Below, piece after piece: positions 38,517 to 47,868 of a stretch of DNA of 64,000 nucleotides. The position numbers were made by a program, and so were the translations under genes. Within the stretch, counting starts at the first letter, position 1; the number at the start of each line of letters is the position of its first letter. The stretch is from Tunturiibacter gelidiferens (GTDB lineage Bacteria; Acidobacteriota; Terriglobia; Terriglobales; Acidobacteriaceae). The stretch is from NCBI RefSeq assembly GCF_014201335.1, contig NZ_JACHEB010000009.1, positions 186,001-250,000 of the forward strand, given 5' to 3'. Below the pieces are notes generated by a model, which was not told the origin of the DNA, made no database searches, and saw nothing but the letters and a program-made list of their open reading frames with translations.

Positions 38517-38575
38517 TCCATTTTAGACGGAACGGGATGGGTTCGGATGTTGCTTAGAACGTTGAATGTTTGCTG

Positions 38576-39334
38576 CTACTTGCGGATGCGTGAGGAGAGA
38601 TGATCGCCTGCGACGACACCGTCGCGAATCGTGATGATCCGGTGGGCGTACTCGGCGATGTCGGGCTCGTGCGTGACGAGGACAATGGTGTTGCCGTTTG
38701 AGTGGAGCTCATCGAAGAGGGCCATGATCTCGTCACCGGTCTTGGAGTCGAGATTGCCGGTGGGTTCGTCGGCGAGGATGATGGAGGGCTTGTTGACGAG
38801 CGCTCGGGCTATGGCGACGCGCTGACGTTGGCCGCCGGAGAGCTCGTTGGGCTTGTGCATCATGCGGCTGCCGAGGCCGACGGATTCAAGAACGCTCTTT
38901 GCTCGCTCGGTGCGAGCGGCCGCGGGTGTGCCGTTATAGATGAGGGGCAACTCTACGTTGTGAAGCGAGGTGGCGCGGGCGAGGAGGTTGAAGGTCTGGA
39001 AGACGAAGCCGATTTCCTTGTTGCGAATGCGGGCGAGCTCGTCGTCGTTTAGCTCGGAGACGTCGTGGCCGTTGAGCCAGTAGCGGCCCTGGGATGGGGA
39101 GTCGAGGCAACCGATGAGATTCATCAAGGTTGATTTGCCTGAGCCTGAAGGACCCATGATGGCTACGTACTCATTGTGGCGGATGCGGAGATTGACACCG
39201 CGGAGGGCATGCACCTGCTGATCGCCCATCTCGTAGGTCTTCCAGAGATTGTCGGTGACGATGACGTCTCCCGGCGTTGGGCCATGTGCGTTGCTGGTGC
39301 TGAGGTTGGATTCGACTGCAGTTTCGATAGCCAT
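38576..39334 (-). CDS. ABC transporter ATPase, MacB/LolD type
   Basis: 252 residues. Walker [11 protein letters not shown]-loop FVFQTFNLL, signature LSGGQRQRV, Walker [13 protein letters not shown] and H-loop VTHEPD. This is the class that energises MacB- or LolCDE-type mechanotransmission systems at the inner membrane. Upstream by 123 bases is the membrane-fusion protein gene; no permease with the MacB fold is present. The permease may be elsewhere, or the missing subunit was lost. Confidence 0.93.
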   Translation of the reverse strand: MAIETAVESNLSTSNAHGPTPGDVIVTDNLWKTYEMGDQQVHALRGVNLRIRHNEYVAIMGPSGSGKSTLMNLIGCLDSPSQGRYWLNGHDVSELNDDELARIRNKEIGFVFQTFNLLARATSLHNVELPLIYNGTPAAARTERAKSVLESVGLGSRMMHKPNELSGGQRQRVAIARALVNKPSIILADEPTGNLDSKTGDEIMALFDELHSNGNTIVLVTHEPDIAEYAHRIITIRDGVVAGDHLSSRIRK

Positions 39335-39457
39335 CCGGTTCTCCGTGCTCTGTGATTCAGGATAGTACGTTTGGGGTGGTGGGATGGTTCCGCGGTATTG
39401 AGTCAGTCACTCCGAGAATAACAATTTTAAGGCTTTTCTTCGTGCTTCGATTTTTTC

Positions 39458-40858
39458 TTACGATTTGTCGGCGTCGGTGGATGCCTCCACGCTGTTGTCT
39501 ATTTTGACTGCAGTTCCGCTCTTAAGGGTGCGCAGGATTCGATAGCGGCCGGTAACAATTTCGTCGCCGTCTTTGAGGCCACTGAGGACTTCGATGTCAG
39601 TGGCTCCTGTAACTCCGGTGGTGATAGGAACGAAGTTGGCGCGAGTCTTTTTGTGGTCGGTCTGGAGCACGTAGACTCCCTGGACTGGTTGGGGCTTGTG
39701 TGCGGGAGTGCTGGAAGTCGATGCGGAGACTACGCTTGCCTTGCCTGCGTTCGCTGCGAGTGCTTTTTCGACGGCAGGGTCCCGCTGAACCAGAGCCTGG
39801 ATGGGTATGATGAGCGCGTTTGGCTTGTGGGCGGTTGTGATCTTTGCCGTTGCCGAGAGACCGGGCCGTAGTTCGTCAGTTACTTGATCGAGGGTGACGA
39901 CGACTTTGAAGTCCTTCGCCTCCTCGGTGCCCGTGGTGCTCTGGCTGGTGGCGACTCCTGTCGTGCGCAGGAGAGCCTGATCGCCGACCTCGGTGACGTG
40001 GCCTTTGAAAACACGGCCGGGCAGAGCGTCGACCGTGACGTCGGCGGTCTGGTTGAGAGAGATGTTGACGATGTCTGTCTCGTCGACCTTGACTTCGGCA
40101 GTGATGACGGACATGTCGGCAAGGGTCATGAGTGTGGACCCCTGGGCATTCTGAATGCCGAGGACGACGGTCTCGCCTTCGCGGACGGGAACGTTGGTGA
40201 CGAGGCCATTGAAGGGAGCGCGGCTTACGGTCTTATCGAGGGCATCGAAGTTTGCGCGCTGGCTGGCGACTGCCTGATTCATGTGGCCGCGCTGGGAGTC
40301 CGTCTGAGCTGTCGCTTGTGCAAGTGCTGCCTGTCGCTGGGCCAAAGTTGCGACCGCCATATCGAATGCGGCTTTCTTGGCGTCGTAGTCCTGCTTGGCG
40401 ATCAGCTTTTCGTTGTAGAGGGACTCAGCACGTCCATAGTCGAGTTTTTTCTGTTCGAGGTCGGCCTTCCCCTGGGCGATGTTGGCCTCGGCGGTTTTCT
40501 CTGCAGCGACATAGCTGGTGATATCGGTCTGGGAGGAGGCGATCGTGGCTCGCTGGGCTTCGACAGTGGCCTGGGGTTGAACGCTCTCGACGGTAGCGAG
40601 GGTAGCGCCGGACTTCACATGATCGCCCTCTTTCACGTAGAGGTGGGTGATGCGTCCAAAGGCTGTGGCGCCGATGTTAACGTAGGTCTTCGGCTTGATC
40701 TGGCCGGTACCGTTGACGACGGCGATCAAATCCTGGTGGACGGCTTTGCCAGTGGCCACTTTGGTGACGCTGGCCTGTCCGTGAAGGATCGTACCCACGA
40801 CAATGCCTGCCAGAACCAAGACAACAACCACGATCAGGATAATTTTCTTTATGCTCAT
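39458..40858 (-). CDS. Periplasmic adaptor (MacA/HlyD-type membrane fusion protein)
   Basis: 466 residues. N-terminal membrane anchor (KIILIVVVVLVLAGIVVGTIL, 5–25), a barrel-sandwich half (GATAFGRITHLYVKEGDHVKSGATLATVE), a long alpha-helical hairpin (about 100–215, rich in Ala/Gln/Lys), the second lipoyl half (APFNGLVTNVPVREGETV) and beta-barrel domains. It should link an inner-membrane transporter to an outer-membrane channel for efflux. First gene of a unit with the ATPase; a hairpin lies just upstream of its start. Confidence 0.92.
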   Translation of the reverse strand: MSIKKIILIVVVVLVLAGIVVGTILHGQASVTKVATGKAVHQDLIAVVNGTGQIKPKTYVNIGATAFGRITHLYVKEGDHVKSGATLATVESVQPQATVEAQRATIASSQTDITSYVAAEKTAEANIAQGKADLEQKKLDYGRAESLYNEKLIAKQDYDAKKAAFDMAVATLAQRQAALAQATAQTDSQRGHMNQAVASQRANFDALDKTVSRAPFNGLVTNVPVREGETVVLGIQNAQGSTLMTLADMSVITAEVKVDETDIVNISLNQTADVTVDALPGRVFKGHVTEVGDQALLRTTGVATSQSTTGTEEAKDFKVVVTLDQVTDELRPGLSATAKITTAHKPNALIIPIQALVQRDPAVEKALAANAGKASVVSASTSSTPAHKPQPVQGVYVLQTDHKKTRANFVPITTGVTGATDIEVLSGLKDGDEIVTGRYRILRTLKSGTAVKIDNSVEASTDADKS

Positions 40859-40872
40859 TGCCGCTTTCTATT

Positions 40873-40898
40873 GCATCTCCGCGAAGGATCGGAGATGC
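40873..40898 (-). promoter_or_regulatory. Hairpin or operator upstream of the adaptor gene
   Basis: Perfect 9-bp arms, GCATCTCCG and CGGAGATGC, with an 8-base spacer, 15 bases before the adaptor ATG. On the mRNA (minus) side the distal arm contains GGAG, so folding could mask a distant Shine-Dalgarno; equally it may be a dimeric repressor site. No T-run follows. Confidence 0.5.
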
Positions 40899-41147
40899 CT
40901 GGGAGTCGGTGCTTGCTAAACGCTAGTACGGAAGCAGAGGAAATTGCGTTCCGTCCTCATTCCAAAAGCTAAGTTGGATTACTCTACGAGCAACTGTGCA
41001 AAGCCCTGCAACTCTTCGCTAGACGGGACTTGTAGGCTTTCGCGGGAACACGAGCGATGATATCAGGGGAAGCATTGAGTCTCCTCTTGTAACGGAGATG
41101 TAACGGCTCTACAATGTTGGTTGGTAACAGGAGTGCACCCCTTCTCT

Positions 41148-42884
41148 ATGAAAATTTCTCGGCGCTTGGTATCCTGCACGACCCTATTGGTGATGATCTT
41201 TATGGGGGGGCATGTTTTGGCTGCCCAGGAAGCGACCGGCGGCTCTGACCAGACTGATGGCGTGACCAAGGGTCCGGTGACGGTGGAGAAGCCAGATCCT
41301 TTGAAGCGGCCGCTCAGCGACAAAGAGAAGCGTGACCAGCAGAAGGCGCTGAAGGCGGAGTTAAAGGGCGTCTACAAGAAGTGGGTGGATGAGGACGTTC
41401 GCTGGATTATTACGGATCAGGAGTTGCAGGCGTTCAAGAGCCTGAGCAATGACGAAGAGCGCGACCAGTTCATCGAGAATTTCTGGCTGCGGCGCAATCC
41501 GAATCCAGATTCGCCCGAGAATGAGTTTCGCGAGGAACACTACGCGCGCATTGCATACTCGAATGACCACTTCGCGGCGGGCAAGCCTGGCTGGAGAACC
41601 GATCGCGGTCATATCTACATTGCTTACGGAAAGCCGGACAATATCGATTCGCATCCGAGCGGTGGCAGCTACGACCGTCCGATGGAAGAGGGTGGTGGAA
41701 GTACCTCTACGTTTCCGTTCGAGATTTGGCACTATCGCTATCTGGAGGGTATCGGGGATAACGTCGATATCGAGTTTGTCGATACCTGCATGTGCGGCGA
41801 TTACCACATGACGATTGATCGCTCCGAGAAGGACGCGCTCAAGCATGTCCCGGGTGCGGGCCAGACGTTGTATGAGCAGTCGGGACAGTCGAAGCAGGCA
41901 GACCGCTTTTCAGGTGGATTGGAACAACTTGGCGCAGGACCTATGTCCTCCGCGAATCAGAGCAAGCAGTTCGACAGGCTCGATCGATATGCGAAGTTGA
42001 TGGCTCCTCCTGAGATCAAGTTCAAGGATCTGGAGTCGTTTATGACGACTTCGAAGATTCTGACCGGACCTCCGTTCCTGTTTGATGTCCGGACGGACTA
42101 CGTCAAGGTTACAAACGATACGATTCTGGTGCCAGTGACGCTGCAGATCAGAAACCAAGACATCACGTTCACGAATAAAGATGGCGTTGCGATGGGTACG
42201 GTGAACATCCTAGGGCGTGTCTCGAACCTGAATCACAAGGCGATTCAAACCTTCGAAGATACGGTCAGTGTTCAGGTGCCGAGTGAACTGCTGGCGCGCA
42301 AACGAGCTGATCAGTCGGTCTATTGGAAATCATTGCCGCTGCGTCCCGGTTTGTACAAGGTTGACATTGTGATCAAGGATGTCAATAATCCTGACCATAT
42401 CGGAAGATGGCAACGAAGTTTGAACGTCCCGGCCTACGACGATGATCGACTCGCTTCTTCTTCGCTGATTCTGGCATCTTCGATGGAGAGAGTCCCGTCG
42501 AAAGATATTGGTGCCGGGAATTTTATTATTGGCGATACTCACATTACTCCACGCGTTCCAACTGGAATTGGAGTTCCTGTGACGTTTCACAGGGGACAGA
42601 ATCTGAACTTCTGGATGCAGGTGTACAACTTAGGAATTGATGAGAAGAGTAAACAGAATGGCGCGACGATCGAGTATGAAATTCTCGACGTAGGGACCAA
42701 TAAGGCCGTTCTTGAGACGCAGGAGTTGACCTCGAAGACCAACCCCAATGCGGATCAGGTTACGATTGAAAAGAGTTTGCCGCTGGCAAGTCTTCAGCCT
42801 GGCAAGTATCAGGTGAATATCAAAGTGAACGATGGAATCACGAAGCAGCAGATCGCAGAATCTGCGCCGTTTATCGTAGATTAG
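41148..42884 (+). CDS. GWxTD domain secreted protein
   Basis: About 578 residues. The signal peptide is MKISRRLVSCTTLLVMIFMGGHVLA. The acidobacterial/Bacteroidota GWxTD domain follows, with FIENFWLRRNPNPDSPENEFREEHYARIAYSNDHFAAGKPGWRTDRGHIYIAYGKPD; GWRTD is at 148–152. The C-terminal half is beta-rich and resembles tandem immunoglobulin-like domains. Function is not established; such proteins are envelope-associated. ATG 41148 is chosen for its signal peptide, although its AGGAG lies 15 bases away. Confidence 0.85.
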   Translation: MKISRRLVSCTTLLVMIFMGGHVLAAQEATGGSDQTDGVTKGPVTVEKPDPLKRPLSDKEKRDQQKALKAELKGVYKKWVDEDVRWIITDQELQAFKSLSNDEERDQFIENFWLRRNPNPDSPENEFREEHYARIAYSNDHFAAGKPGWRTDRGHIYIAYGKPDNIDSHPSGGSYDRPMEEGGGSTSTFPFEIWHYRYLEGIGDNVDIEFVDTCMCGDYHMTIDRSEKDALKHVPGAGQTLYEQSGQSKQADRFSGGLEQLGAGPMSSANQSKQFDRLDRYAKLMAPPEIKFKDLESFMTTSKILTGPPFLFDVRTDYVKVTNDTILVPVTLQIRNQDITFTNKDGVAMGTVNILGRVSNLNHKAIQTFEDTVSVQVPSELLARKRADQSVYWKSLPLRPGLYKVDIVIKDVNNPDHIGRWQRSLNVPAYDDDRLASSSLILASSMERVPSKDIGAGNFIIGDTHITPRVPTGIGVPVTFHRGQNLNFWMQVYNLGIDEKSKQNGATIEYEILDVGTNKAVLETQELTSKTNPNADQVTIEKSLPLASLQPGKYQVNIKVNDGITKQQIAESAPFIVD

Positions 42885-43023
42885 ACAGGTGCTTTAGAAG
42901 AGTACATGGTTATGCAGACGCCAATTCGCGATAACCAGTCACATCGCACTCTGTAAGACGCCCCTAATTTTCTAGGTGCGGGATGATTTCGGATAGCCAT
43001 TCGACGCGCAGGACGGTTTTACT

Positions 43024-44748
43024 GTGCTAGGACCCCAGGGGAAGATCGCGTTTCTGTCGCTGATGCTGCTGATTGCAGCATCTCGCGTTGCCGTCGCCCA
43101 AGGTGCGGCAGTTTCTGGAGTGGTTCGCGATGCGCAGGGTGTGGCGCAACTGGGTGCTCTGGTTCAGGTGATTGCGGCAGATTCGGCGATGGCTGGAACT
43201 GCGTTCACCGATCTTCATGGGCGATACTTCATTGCTCACCTGCTTCCTGGACAATATGAGGTGAGAGCGAGTGCGGCGCTGTTTGTTCCAGCGATGCGGG
43301 GGAATTTGCAGCTCGCGTCCGGAGCTCAGGCGGTTGTCAATCTCACGTTGAGTACGCTGTTCGAGTCGACTGCATGGCTTCCTGCGGAGCGGCGGAAGGC
43401 GGACGAGCCAGGTGACGACTGGAAGTGGACGTTGCGGTCGGTGGCGAATCGTCCGATCCTTCGGTTTGCCGAAGATGGGGATGTGATTCTGGTCTCTTCG
43501 AGTGTTCGGGAGACTCCAAAGCGTGCTGAAAGAGTACGCGCTGAGGTTACGGCTGGTGACGGCGGCTTCGGGAGCAGCGGGGTTCACAATGTTTTTGGGT
43601 TCGATCGAGTGCTCGATGATGGGGCCGGTCTGACGCTGCATGCGGATATTGGGACACAGCCGGGGGCACCTAATGTCGGTCAGTCTGTTGAGGTTGCGAC
43701 CGGGTATGGGATGCAGCTGGGGTATGGTGGCGCGGCGCGGACTGTGTTGAGCTACCAGATGCATCCTGAGATGCTGGCGTCGGATGGGACACCAGGGCTG
43801 GGTGTGATGCAGCTTGCAAGTGGGCAGAAGATACAGATTGGGGATTTCGCGGATGTCGAGGCGGGAGGGACGATCTATGTGGTTCGGACCTCTGGGTACG
43901 CGTCCGGATCGCGCCCGTTCCTGAAGGTTACGGCGCATCCGACCGAGAACTGGAGCGTCGGGTATCGGATGGCGACGGCGCAAGACCTGCAGTCGTTCTC
44001 GGGGCTCGATACGATGCGGCGGGAGTTGCCGGTTGCGACGATTTATCAAGGCAGACTGCAAACCGACGGTGGGTTGCACCAGGAGTTGAGTGTTGGCCGG
44101 AAGACTGGCCGCGGAATGGTTCAGGTTGCGTATTACGCTGATTCGCTGGATCGGGTCGCTGTCTCAGGTGGTGGTGGGTTGACTTCGGCAGATATCGCGG
44201 CGACGGGGCAGAGTGGCGCGAATGGGATCGTTGCCGATTCAACGACAGGGAACTTCCGGTTTTTGAGTGCTGGGTATAAGACTCAGGGTTTGAGTGTCAC
44301 GATGACCGAGCCGTTGACCACGAATCTGTGGCTTGCGGTCGAGTATGGCACGGGGGCGGGGCTCGCGGCGAAGGATGGCGTTGTCATGTCGCTTCCGAAT
44401 GCTGGATCGGATCTGGCGCCAGTGTCTGCGCGGACTGCGACCCTTGCTTTGAAGGGACGGGTTCTGCGCAGTGGGACGGCGCTTCGCGCAGCGTATCGCT
44501 GGCAGCCGACACGGTTGGTGACGGCTGTGGATCCTTATGCTCCTTTCAGCGATCAGGCGTACCTGAGCTGCTATCTGCGGCAGTCGTTGCGATTGGGGCG
44601 TCTGCTGCCGCCCGGGCTTGAAGCTACAGTTGATATCACGAACCTGCTGGCTCAGGGTTATCGGCCGTTCCTGTCGGCGGATGGACAGACTCTTTTCCTT
44701 GCACAGTCGCCTCGGACGATGCAGGCTGGACTGTCGTTTACCTTCTAA
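43024..44748 (+). CDS. Carboxypeptidase-regulatory domain plus outer-membrane beta-barrel protein
   Basis: 574 residues. Signal peptide (GKIAFLSLMLLIAASRVAVAQ), then a carboxypeptidase-regulatory-like domain (VSGVVRDAQGVAQLGALVQVI … FTDLHGRYFIAHLLPGQYEVRAS), then about 430 residues of alternating strands ending in an aromatic C-terminal residue (GLSFTF), as outer-membrane barrels do. The TonB plug is not recognisable, so it is smaller than the usual acidobacterial CarbReg–TonB receptor. GTG start. Element B follows its stop. Confidence 0.75.
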   Translation: MLGPQGKIAFLSLMLLIAASRVAVAQGAAVSGVVRDAQGVAQLGALVQVIAADSAMAGTAFTDLHGRYFIAHLLPGQYEVRASAALFVPAMRGNLQLASGAQAVVNLTLSTLFESTAWLPAERRKADEPGDDWKWTLRSVANRPILRFAEDGDVILVSSSVRETPKRAERVRAEVTAGDGGFGSSGVHNVFGFDRVLDDGAGLTLHADIGTQPGAPNVGQSVEVATGYGMQLGYGGAARTVLSYQMHPEMLASDGTPGLGVMQLASGQKIQIGDFADVEAGGTIYVVRTSGYASGSRPFLKVTAHPTENWSVGYRMATAQDLQSFSGLDTMRRELPVATIYQGRLQTDGGLHQELSVGRKTGRGMVQVAYYADSLDRVAVSGGGGLTSADIAATGQSGANGIVADSTTGNFRFLSAGYKTQGLSVTMTEPLTTNLWLAVEYGTGAGLAAKDGVVMSLPNAGSDLAPVSARTATLALKGRVLRSGTALRAAYRWQPTRLVTAVDPYAPFSDQAYLSCYLRQSLRLGRLLPPGLEATVDITNLLAQGYRPFLSADGQTLFLAQSPRTMQAGLSFTF

Positions 44749-44776
44749 CCGCCCTTCTTTGTCTCCTTTCTCTAGA

Positions 44777-45053
44777 GGGGTCCCCCCCCCTATATGCTTC
44801 GTGTAAACTCCTTTGAATCAACGACTTGCGAGCGGTAGCATCTCTCAAATTATTCATTCTAAATGGGTTGCGTCCAAATTCGTCCAAATAAAGGGTTTAT
44901 GGCTTCGTTATAAGCCTTACAAAGCAAAGGCCCCGGTGGGTTCCGGGGCTTTCGTTCTCTGTCTATCCAGTATAGCGAATCGTGCATAACTCATACGCCA
45001 CGCGAATCTTCAGGATTGGCGAGGGTTTTATGCGATTGGGGGCTTGACAAGAT
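44777..45053. repeat. Intergenic element, copy B
   Basis: Matches copy A block by block: ggggtcccccccccctata at 44777–44795; paired 29-mer-like units across 44847–44905, the second reading AAATTCGTCCAAATAAAGGG; hairpin 44926–44954; then agtatagcg, catacgccacg and ggggcttgaca to 45049. Sequence between blocks has diverged while their order and spacing persist. It fills most of the 451-base gap between the beta-barrel and VWA genes; the rest (45054–45199) shows nothing recognisable. Confidence 0.75.
44926..44954 (+). terminator. Rho-independent terminator in element B
   Basis: Stem AAAGG-CCCCGG against CCGGGGCTTT with one bulged G, loop TGGGTT, then TTCGTTCTCT. It should end transcription of the beta-barrel gene. 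Confidence 0.75.
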
Positions 45054-45199
45054 TTTCGGGCGGGCTGAATCGAGCGTCTACGAAACTCTCGGCGGCCAAT
45101 CTGACGAGATGGCAACTCGTCGATACTTTTCCAAAACCTCGTAAATGAATCAAGATTCCGCAACTATGTTGAAATGAGTGACGTCTCACCGGGTATCCA

Positions 45200-47062
45200 A
45201 TGTCGCTCCGTCTTACATTGTTCGCAATACTCCTCGCTGTAACCTTTCAACCGGCTCTGTCCCAAACATCTACGCCTTCGTTGAAGGCCCGAACACAACT
45301 CGTCATCGTGGACGTGGTAGTCACAGACAACAAACAGAACCCTGTTCACAATCTCACCGCCTCGGATTTCACCGTGCTTGAGAACAACGTTCCCGAGCAC
45401 ATCAAGAGCTTCGAGGAGCACTCGACCGCAAATGCCGCCAAGTCCGAGCCACCCCTCGTTCTACCACCCGGCAACTTCACCAACTACACAAACGTCCCTG
45501 CCGATGCCCCCCTCAACATCCTCCTCCTCGACACTCTAAACACACCCAACGACGCCCAGATTTATGTCCGCAATCAGATTCGCCTTTTCCTCAAAAGATC
45601 TCCGCCGAACGTCCCCCTGGCAATCTTCGGTCTCAGCACACACCTCTGGCTTTTGCAGCCGTTCACCGCAGATCCCCGCCTGCTTCAGGCCGCGGTTGAT
45701 CACAAGACTCCGAGGACCTCTCCGCTGATGGACAACGCAGCCACGGGCGATAAATCCGACACCTTCTCTCTAGAGATGTCGATAGCGCATACGCCTCCGT
45801 ATATCGTCCAACGCATGCAGCAGTTCGAAGCCGAGCAGACCTCCGATAACCTCCAACTCCGGACGCGATACACACTCAACGCTCTGAATCAGATGGCACG
45901 CTACCTCGCCGGTCTACCTGGGAGAAAAAATCTCATCTGGTTCTCCGGCTCGTTTCCCATCAGTATCCTGCCCGACGACAATATCCTCAACCCCTTCGCG
46001 ATTACCGCAGACTCCTCGGATGAATTTCGCCAGACTACGGACCTGCTCGCCAGGAGCCAGGTTGCTGTCTATCCGATCGACGCTCGCGGCCTCGCTGGCC
46101 CGTCCGTGTACTCCGTCGAAAGCTCAGGCGTGCAGTACGACCCCAAGCTCGACCCCAATGGAGGTCGCAACCAGGACGTCTTTACGAACCATCTCAACGA
46201 TTCCATTCGTCAGAACGCCGACGACAACTCCACTATGCTCCAGATGGCCGAACAAACCGGTGGCCATGCCTATATCAACACCAACGGTCTCGCAGATGCT
46301 GTCGCTCGGTCCATCGAAGCCGGATCCAACTACTACACCCTCACTTACACCCCAACCGACACCACCAACGACGGTAAATTTCGCAGAATCCAGCTCAAAC
46401 TTCGACGCGACGGATACACACTCGCATACCGTCGCGGCTACTACGCCGATGCTCCCGCTCACGCCCCCGCTCCTGCGCCGGTCACAGTCTCCAACGCCGC
46501 TCTTCACTTCGTCCCACTCGCAGCCGTGCCTACGGCCCCCCTAGCCGACCCCATGCGCAACGCGATGATCTTCGGCTCTCCCGCCCCAACCCAGATCACC
46601 CTCAAGGTCCTCGTCGTTCCCGCTGCCGGCCATCCGGAGGACAGCCTCGCTCCGGGTAATATTGCCTCCAGAAACATCACCGGCCCGTACCGCCGTTATG
46701 ACGTCACCATCGCCGCGGATCCCAGCGCGATCGTCTTCACCCCGGCTGCCGACGGCAACCATCACGCCAGCCTCCTCTTCCGCACCTATGTCTATTCGAG
46801 AGACGGCAGGCTCATCAACGCCTCCAACAGGATCGACGATTCAGACCTCACGCCTGCACTCTACCATCGCGCCCTTCACACTGGTCTCTTCTTCCATCAG
46901 GAGATCAGTGTGCCTGTCAAAGGAGAGTTCTACCTCCGTATCGGAGTCCACGACGATGTCGCTGATCACGACGGTGCTGTCGAAATCCCCGTCGACAGCG
47001 TTAAAGATCTGCCGCCTCTTACTTCGCCACCAGTTACACAACCGCTGGCACGACGGCACTGA
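45200..47062 (+). CDS. Acidobacterial VWA-domain secreted protein
   Basis: 620 residues. Signal peptide (LRLTLFAILLAVTFQPALS), then a beta domain (LVIVDVVVTDNKQNPVHNLTASDFTVLEN) and a von Willebrand A-like domain with PLNILLLDTLNTPNDAQ, where the usual DxSxS metal site is degenerate. LPGRKNLIWFSGSFPI and VAVYPIDARGLAG are typical of the VWFA-related acidobacterial family (TIGR03436). Role unknown, probably adhesion or matrix interaction. Its codons are rich in C at third positions, and the plus strand here is C-rich, unlike the G-rich plus strand on both sides. Confidence 0.88.
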   Translation: MSLRLTLFAILLAVTFQPALSQTSTPSLKARTQLVIVDVVVTDNKQNPVHNLTASDFTVLENNVPEHIKSFEEHSTANAAKSEPPLVLPPGNFTNYTNVPADAPLNILLLDTLNTPNDAQIYVRNQIRLFLKRSPPNVPLAIFGLSTHLWLLQPFTADPRLLQAAVDHKTPRTSPLMDNAATGDKSDTFSLEMSIAHTPPYIVQRMQQFEAEQTSDNLQLRTRYTLNALNQMARYLAGLPGRKNLIWFSGSFPISILPDDNILNPFAITADSSDEFRQTTDLLARSQVAVYPIDARGLAGPSVYSVESSGVQYDPKLDPNGGRNQDVFTNHLNDSIRQNADDNSTMLQMAEQTGGHAYINTNGLADAVARSIEAGSNYYTLTYTPTDTTNDGKFRRIQLKLRRDGYTLAYRRGYYADAPAHAPAPAPVTVSNAALHFVPLAAVPTAPLADPMRNAMIFGSPAPTQITLKVLVVPAAGHPEDSLAPGNIASRNITGPYRRYDVTIAADPSAIVFTPAADGNHHASLLFRTYVYSRDGRLINASNRIDDSDLTPALYHRALHTGLFFHQEISVPVKGEFYLRIGVHDDVADHDGAVEIPVDSVKDLPPLTSPPVTQPLARRH

Positions 47063-47166
47063 AGGGCTCTCCTATGCATAAGCAAGTTCCCCTCAAGACC
47101 ATCACAGATGTGGATTGGTAATGCCACTTCCTCTAGAGTGCTGGAGGCGGATCGTGCAGTCCTCTT

Positions 47167-47691
47167 TTAGAAGTGGCAGTTTTGTGGGGGTGGGGCGTCG
47201 ATGCGGCGTTCAGTGCCCTGGGGGATTAGTTGGAGGGCGATGGTACTGGCCTGGACGGTGCTTTCGTTTCGGATGAGGTGGATGTGGTCTCCGCCGTGAT
47301 CGACGAATCCCATGCCCTGGGTGTAGATGTGGGGTCTGCACTCGGGGTCGTCGCTTCCGTATTCGGTCACGGTTCCTTCTGTGACGATGATCAGGCTGTG
47401 GCCGGGGTGGGTGTGCCAGCCGGTGGTTCCTCCGGGTTGCCAGATGTTGTTCTGGATGTATAGGTCGGACGGGCCTTTGGTCTGCTGGAGAGACGTCCAG
47501 AGTTGTTCGTTCCTCTCTTTCGCCGGCCCGCGCGGAAAGTAGCCGGAGACGTTGATTTCGCCGAAGCGTCCTACGGCGAGCAAGGTGCTTTTGTATCCCT
47601 CAGGCGTTGTTGCCGGAACGCTTAGAGGTTGAGAGAGAACCAGGGCGATGACGGCAGTCAAAAACAGCAGATGTTGGAGTCTCCTTGGCAT
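47167..47691 (-). CDS. Secreted cupin-domain protein
   Basis: 174 residues. Signal peptide (LQHLLFLTAVIALVLSQPLSVPA) and a single cupin barrel: GGTTGWHTHPGHSLIIVTEGTVTEY (His-x-His and following Glu) and FVDHGGDHIHLIRNES provide metal ligands. Such proteins are usually metal-binding oxygenases or isomerases in the periplasm. The ATG at 47691 has GAGGAAG upstream; a longer frame to 47781 has no start signal. Substrate unknown. Confidence 0.82.
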   Translation of the reverse strand: MPRRLQHLLFLTAVIALVLSQPLSVPATTPEGYKSTLLAVGRFGEINVSGYFPRGPAKERNEQLWTSLQQTKGPSDLYIQNNIWQPGGTTGWHTHPGHSLIIVTEGTVTEYGSDDPECRPHIYTQGMGFVDHGGDHIHLIRNESTVQASTIALQLIPQGTERRIDAPPPQNCHF

Positions 47692-47868
47692 GCAGACTTC
47701 CTCGTTTTTTAATTGTCGTGCGGAGTGCGCGTACGCATATCGCACGCTGGCGGTCGTCTTCCAGTTCGTGCGGTAGTTCAAACGGCAAGTTCAAGCGGCA
47801 AGGCGGAGACCTGAGCTGAGTGCAGGAGTCCGCCTGGCTGGTCTTTGGTTGACGCAGGGCTGACGGAG

